This document shows, one piece after another, positions 62,603 to 64,000 of a DNA stretch of 64,000 bases. The stretch covers positions 92,096,321-92,160,320 of the forward strand of contig NC_083341.1 of NCBI RefSeq assembly GCF_019175385.1, written 5' to 3'. The translations under genes were made by a program, and so were the position numbers. Positions within the stretch are counted from its first letter, which is position 1, and every line of letters starts with the position of its first letter. The DNA is from Lycium barbarum (taxonomy: Eukaryota > Streptophyta > Magnoliopsida > Solanales > Solanaceae). The notes under the pieces are model-generated. The model had not been told where the DNA came from, did no database searches, and was given only the letters and a program-made list of their open reading frames with translations.

Positions 62603-64000
62603 TGTAACACCTCATACCTTTCGGCTAAGGCTTGAACCATTGGATATGAGTATAAGATGTTTGTTAAAAGCAATTTACTTCCTTAGGAGAGCTATAACAC
62701 AAAGTCGGGTTGGAAGTTACGGCTCAACTGAAGTATTTCAAGAGACCTCGCACAAGGTCCAAATCCCAGTAAGCACACCTAGATGGTAATTAAGTATTTT
62801 TGTGGTTAAGTACCTATTAAAATTAGAGGTCTTCCAATATAGTTTCTAATGCAACAAACCATTCCTCAATCCAAAATTTGTGCAAAGACTTATGCCCATT
62901 TTACTGGACACCACCTAGTCAGCACACCCGAGCATCAGGTGCGTGAAAACGCATGGAAGGTATCTCACTTCTATTTTTGTTTGCTCGACTGTGCCTCCAA
63001 CATGCTAGCTGCGCGATAGCGCACGTGGAAAACATTATAAGAAGCCTAGGTCGGACCCCATATCCCTTGCACGAAAATTTGCTCTAGAGAGATAAGCTCT
63101 CAAGAACTCAACTTCCTCCCAGGTCCCTCTATCATCCAAGGTAAGGCTTTGCCATAGAATATTGATGATTTCATCATCTTAACAAAAACTAATACCTCCT
63201 ACTCATGCAACGCATAGATTTTAAAGGAATCTTGTGAAGAACTCAAAGGAAGGATTTTATAAGGATTTCTTCCAGGTGCGACTACACCTTCAAACTCTTG
63301 TGCATGACTAGTTGATGGTAAAGTGATTAATATTTTAGTGTTGGGACTCATGGGGTGGTATTGGATGCCACAAGTACTTGTTCTAAATATTGTAGAGAAT
63401 TGAAGAATGGTCTTAATTATGGAATGATTGGTTGATAATATGTTATTGACATCATGGGTGATGAGGGGAGATTTTATAAACCTATGGATGATTGTTATAA
63501 ACAAAGGTGTTGAAGCTTCCTTGCCCACTAGGTGTTCGATAAAATGATTAGATGATCAACCCATGAACGTTCTTACTAATATGTTTATTATTGTAGATTA
63601 AAGTAGGGTGACTGAAAGTTGTAGTATGCTTAGAGGACAAAATTGAGGTATGTAAGGCTAACTATATACGCGCGGGAGCATCATTTCTTCCCTACGCCAT
63701 ATTCTTCCATGATTATTATGAATTCACAGTATAAATAGAGTTATGCCCTAGTTTCATAAAAAGCCTTGGAGCTTCTATACTTTAAATGATGTAGCTTCGT
63801 AGTTCGTTCATGTATGTCACTCTGAGCATCGTGAACTTAACACATAATCTATGTATGCTCATGTCTGATATTCCATGGGTCTCAGTTCTAAATCACCAAA
63901 TGTCTATGAACAATTAATGCTCTAACACACCATGATTACATGTATTATAGTAATTTTCACGCCTTAAACCATAGAGACGAGACCGGTACCTGGTGCCTTA
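62603..64000 (+). repeat. H: LTR-like sequence, plus orientation, running off the window
   Basis: Starts tgtaacacctcatacc exactly where the chromodomain of G breaks; left flank cattt (62598-62602) would be the target copy. It carries landmarks of the other LTRs in the right order: inverted repeats tgcgtgaaaacgca (62939-62952) and tgcgcgatagcgca (63007-63020), a donor-like ccaaggtaaggc (63137-63148), and GAGGTATGTAAGGCT (63645-63659). Right end not in the window. No gene seen. Confidence 0.6.

Overview
This is plant nuclear DNA, and I see no host gene, rRNA, tRNA or CRISPR array. It is a pericentromere-like block built almost entirely of LTR retrotransposons inserted into one another. Most are Ty3/Gypsy chromoviruses of Tekay/Del type: primer-binding site complementary to initiator tRNA-Met, gag and pol in one frame, and a C-terminal chromodomain after the integrase. 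One degraded stretch resembles a Copia Sirevirus. The LTR types and the Sirevirus-like tail recall Solanaceae, but that is a judgement from memory, not a search result. I use letters for elements. All coding and LTR orientation is minus except E, S, H and the Sirevirus-like remnant, which are plus.

Left stack (1-22385). Element D is a large-LTR, almost coding-free element: its left LTR is cut by the window start and its right LTR ends at 22385. The left LTR of D carries X (right end at 2433), which itself carries Y (right end at 1768). The right LTR of D carries A (4870-10604) and the solo LTR C (11184-21548, TSD gacac). C in turn carries B (13340-21174). A and B are sister deletion derivatives: both lack gag, protease and the primer-binding site, and share the same LTR/pol junction with a 20-bp RT-derived filler. 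Each keeps an almost frameshift-free RT-RNaseH-integrase-chromodomain frame.

Middle (22386-32751). A degraded Sirevirus-like 3' region and LTR is interrupted by solo LTR E (24782-27178, TSD aaata). Next comes an old chromovirus LTR (G) interrupted by solo LTR F (29380-32354, TSD aaacc), then the tail of G.

Right stack (32752-62152). L1 (TSD aaata) sits in the decayed pol of G. L2 (38838-59368, TSD aaaac) sits in the gag of L1. The left LTR of L2 holds solo LTR S (40325-43809, TSD agcat) and its right LTR holds L3 (52306-58968, TSD gtacg/gtaca), a gag-only derivative. After 62152 the chromodomain of G resumes and is cut at 62602 by H, another LTR running off the window end.

The most interesting signals lie inside the LTRs and are shared by families that otherwise differ: (i) a cluster of inverted repeats in the first ~100-550 bp of most LTR types, each type with its own motif; (ii) a twin hairpin 400-650 nt before the LTR 3' end, with compensatory base changes between families; (iii) a conserved 5'-splice-site-like block, AGGTATGTAAGGCT; (iv) a hairpin next to the polypurine tract.
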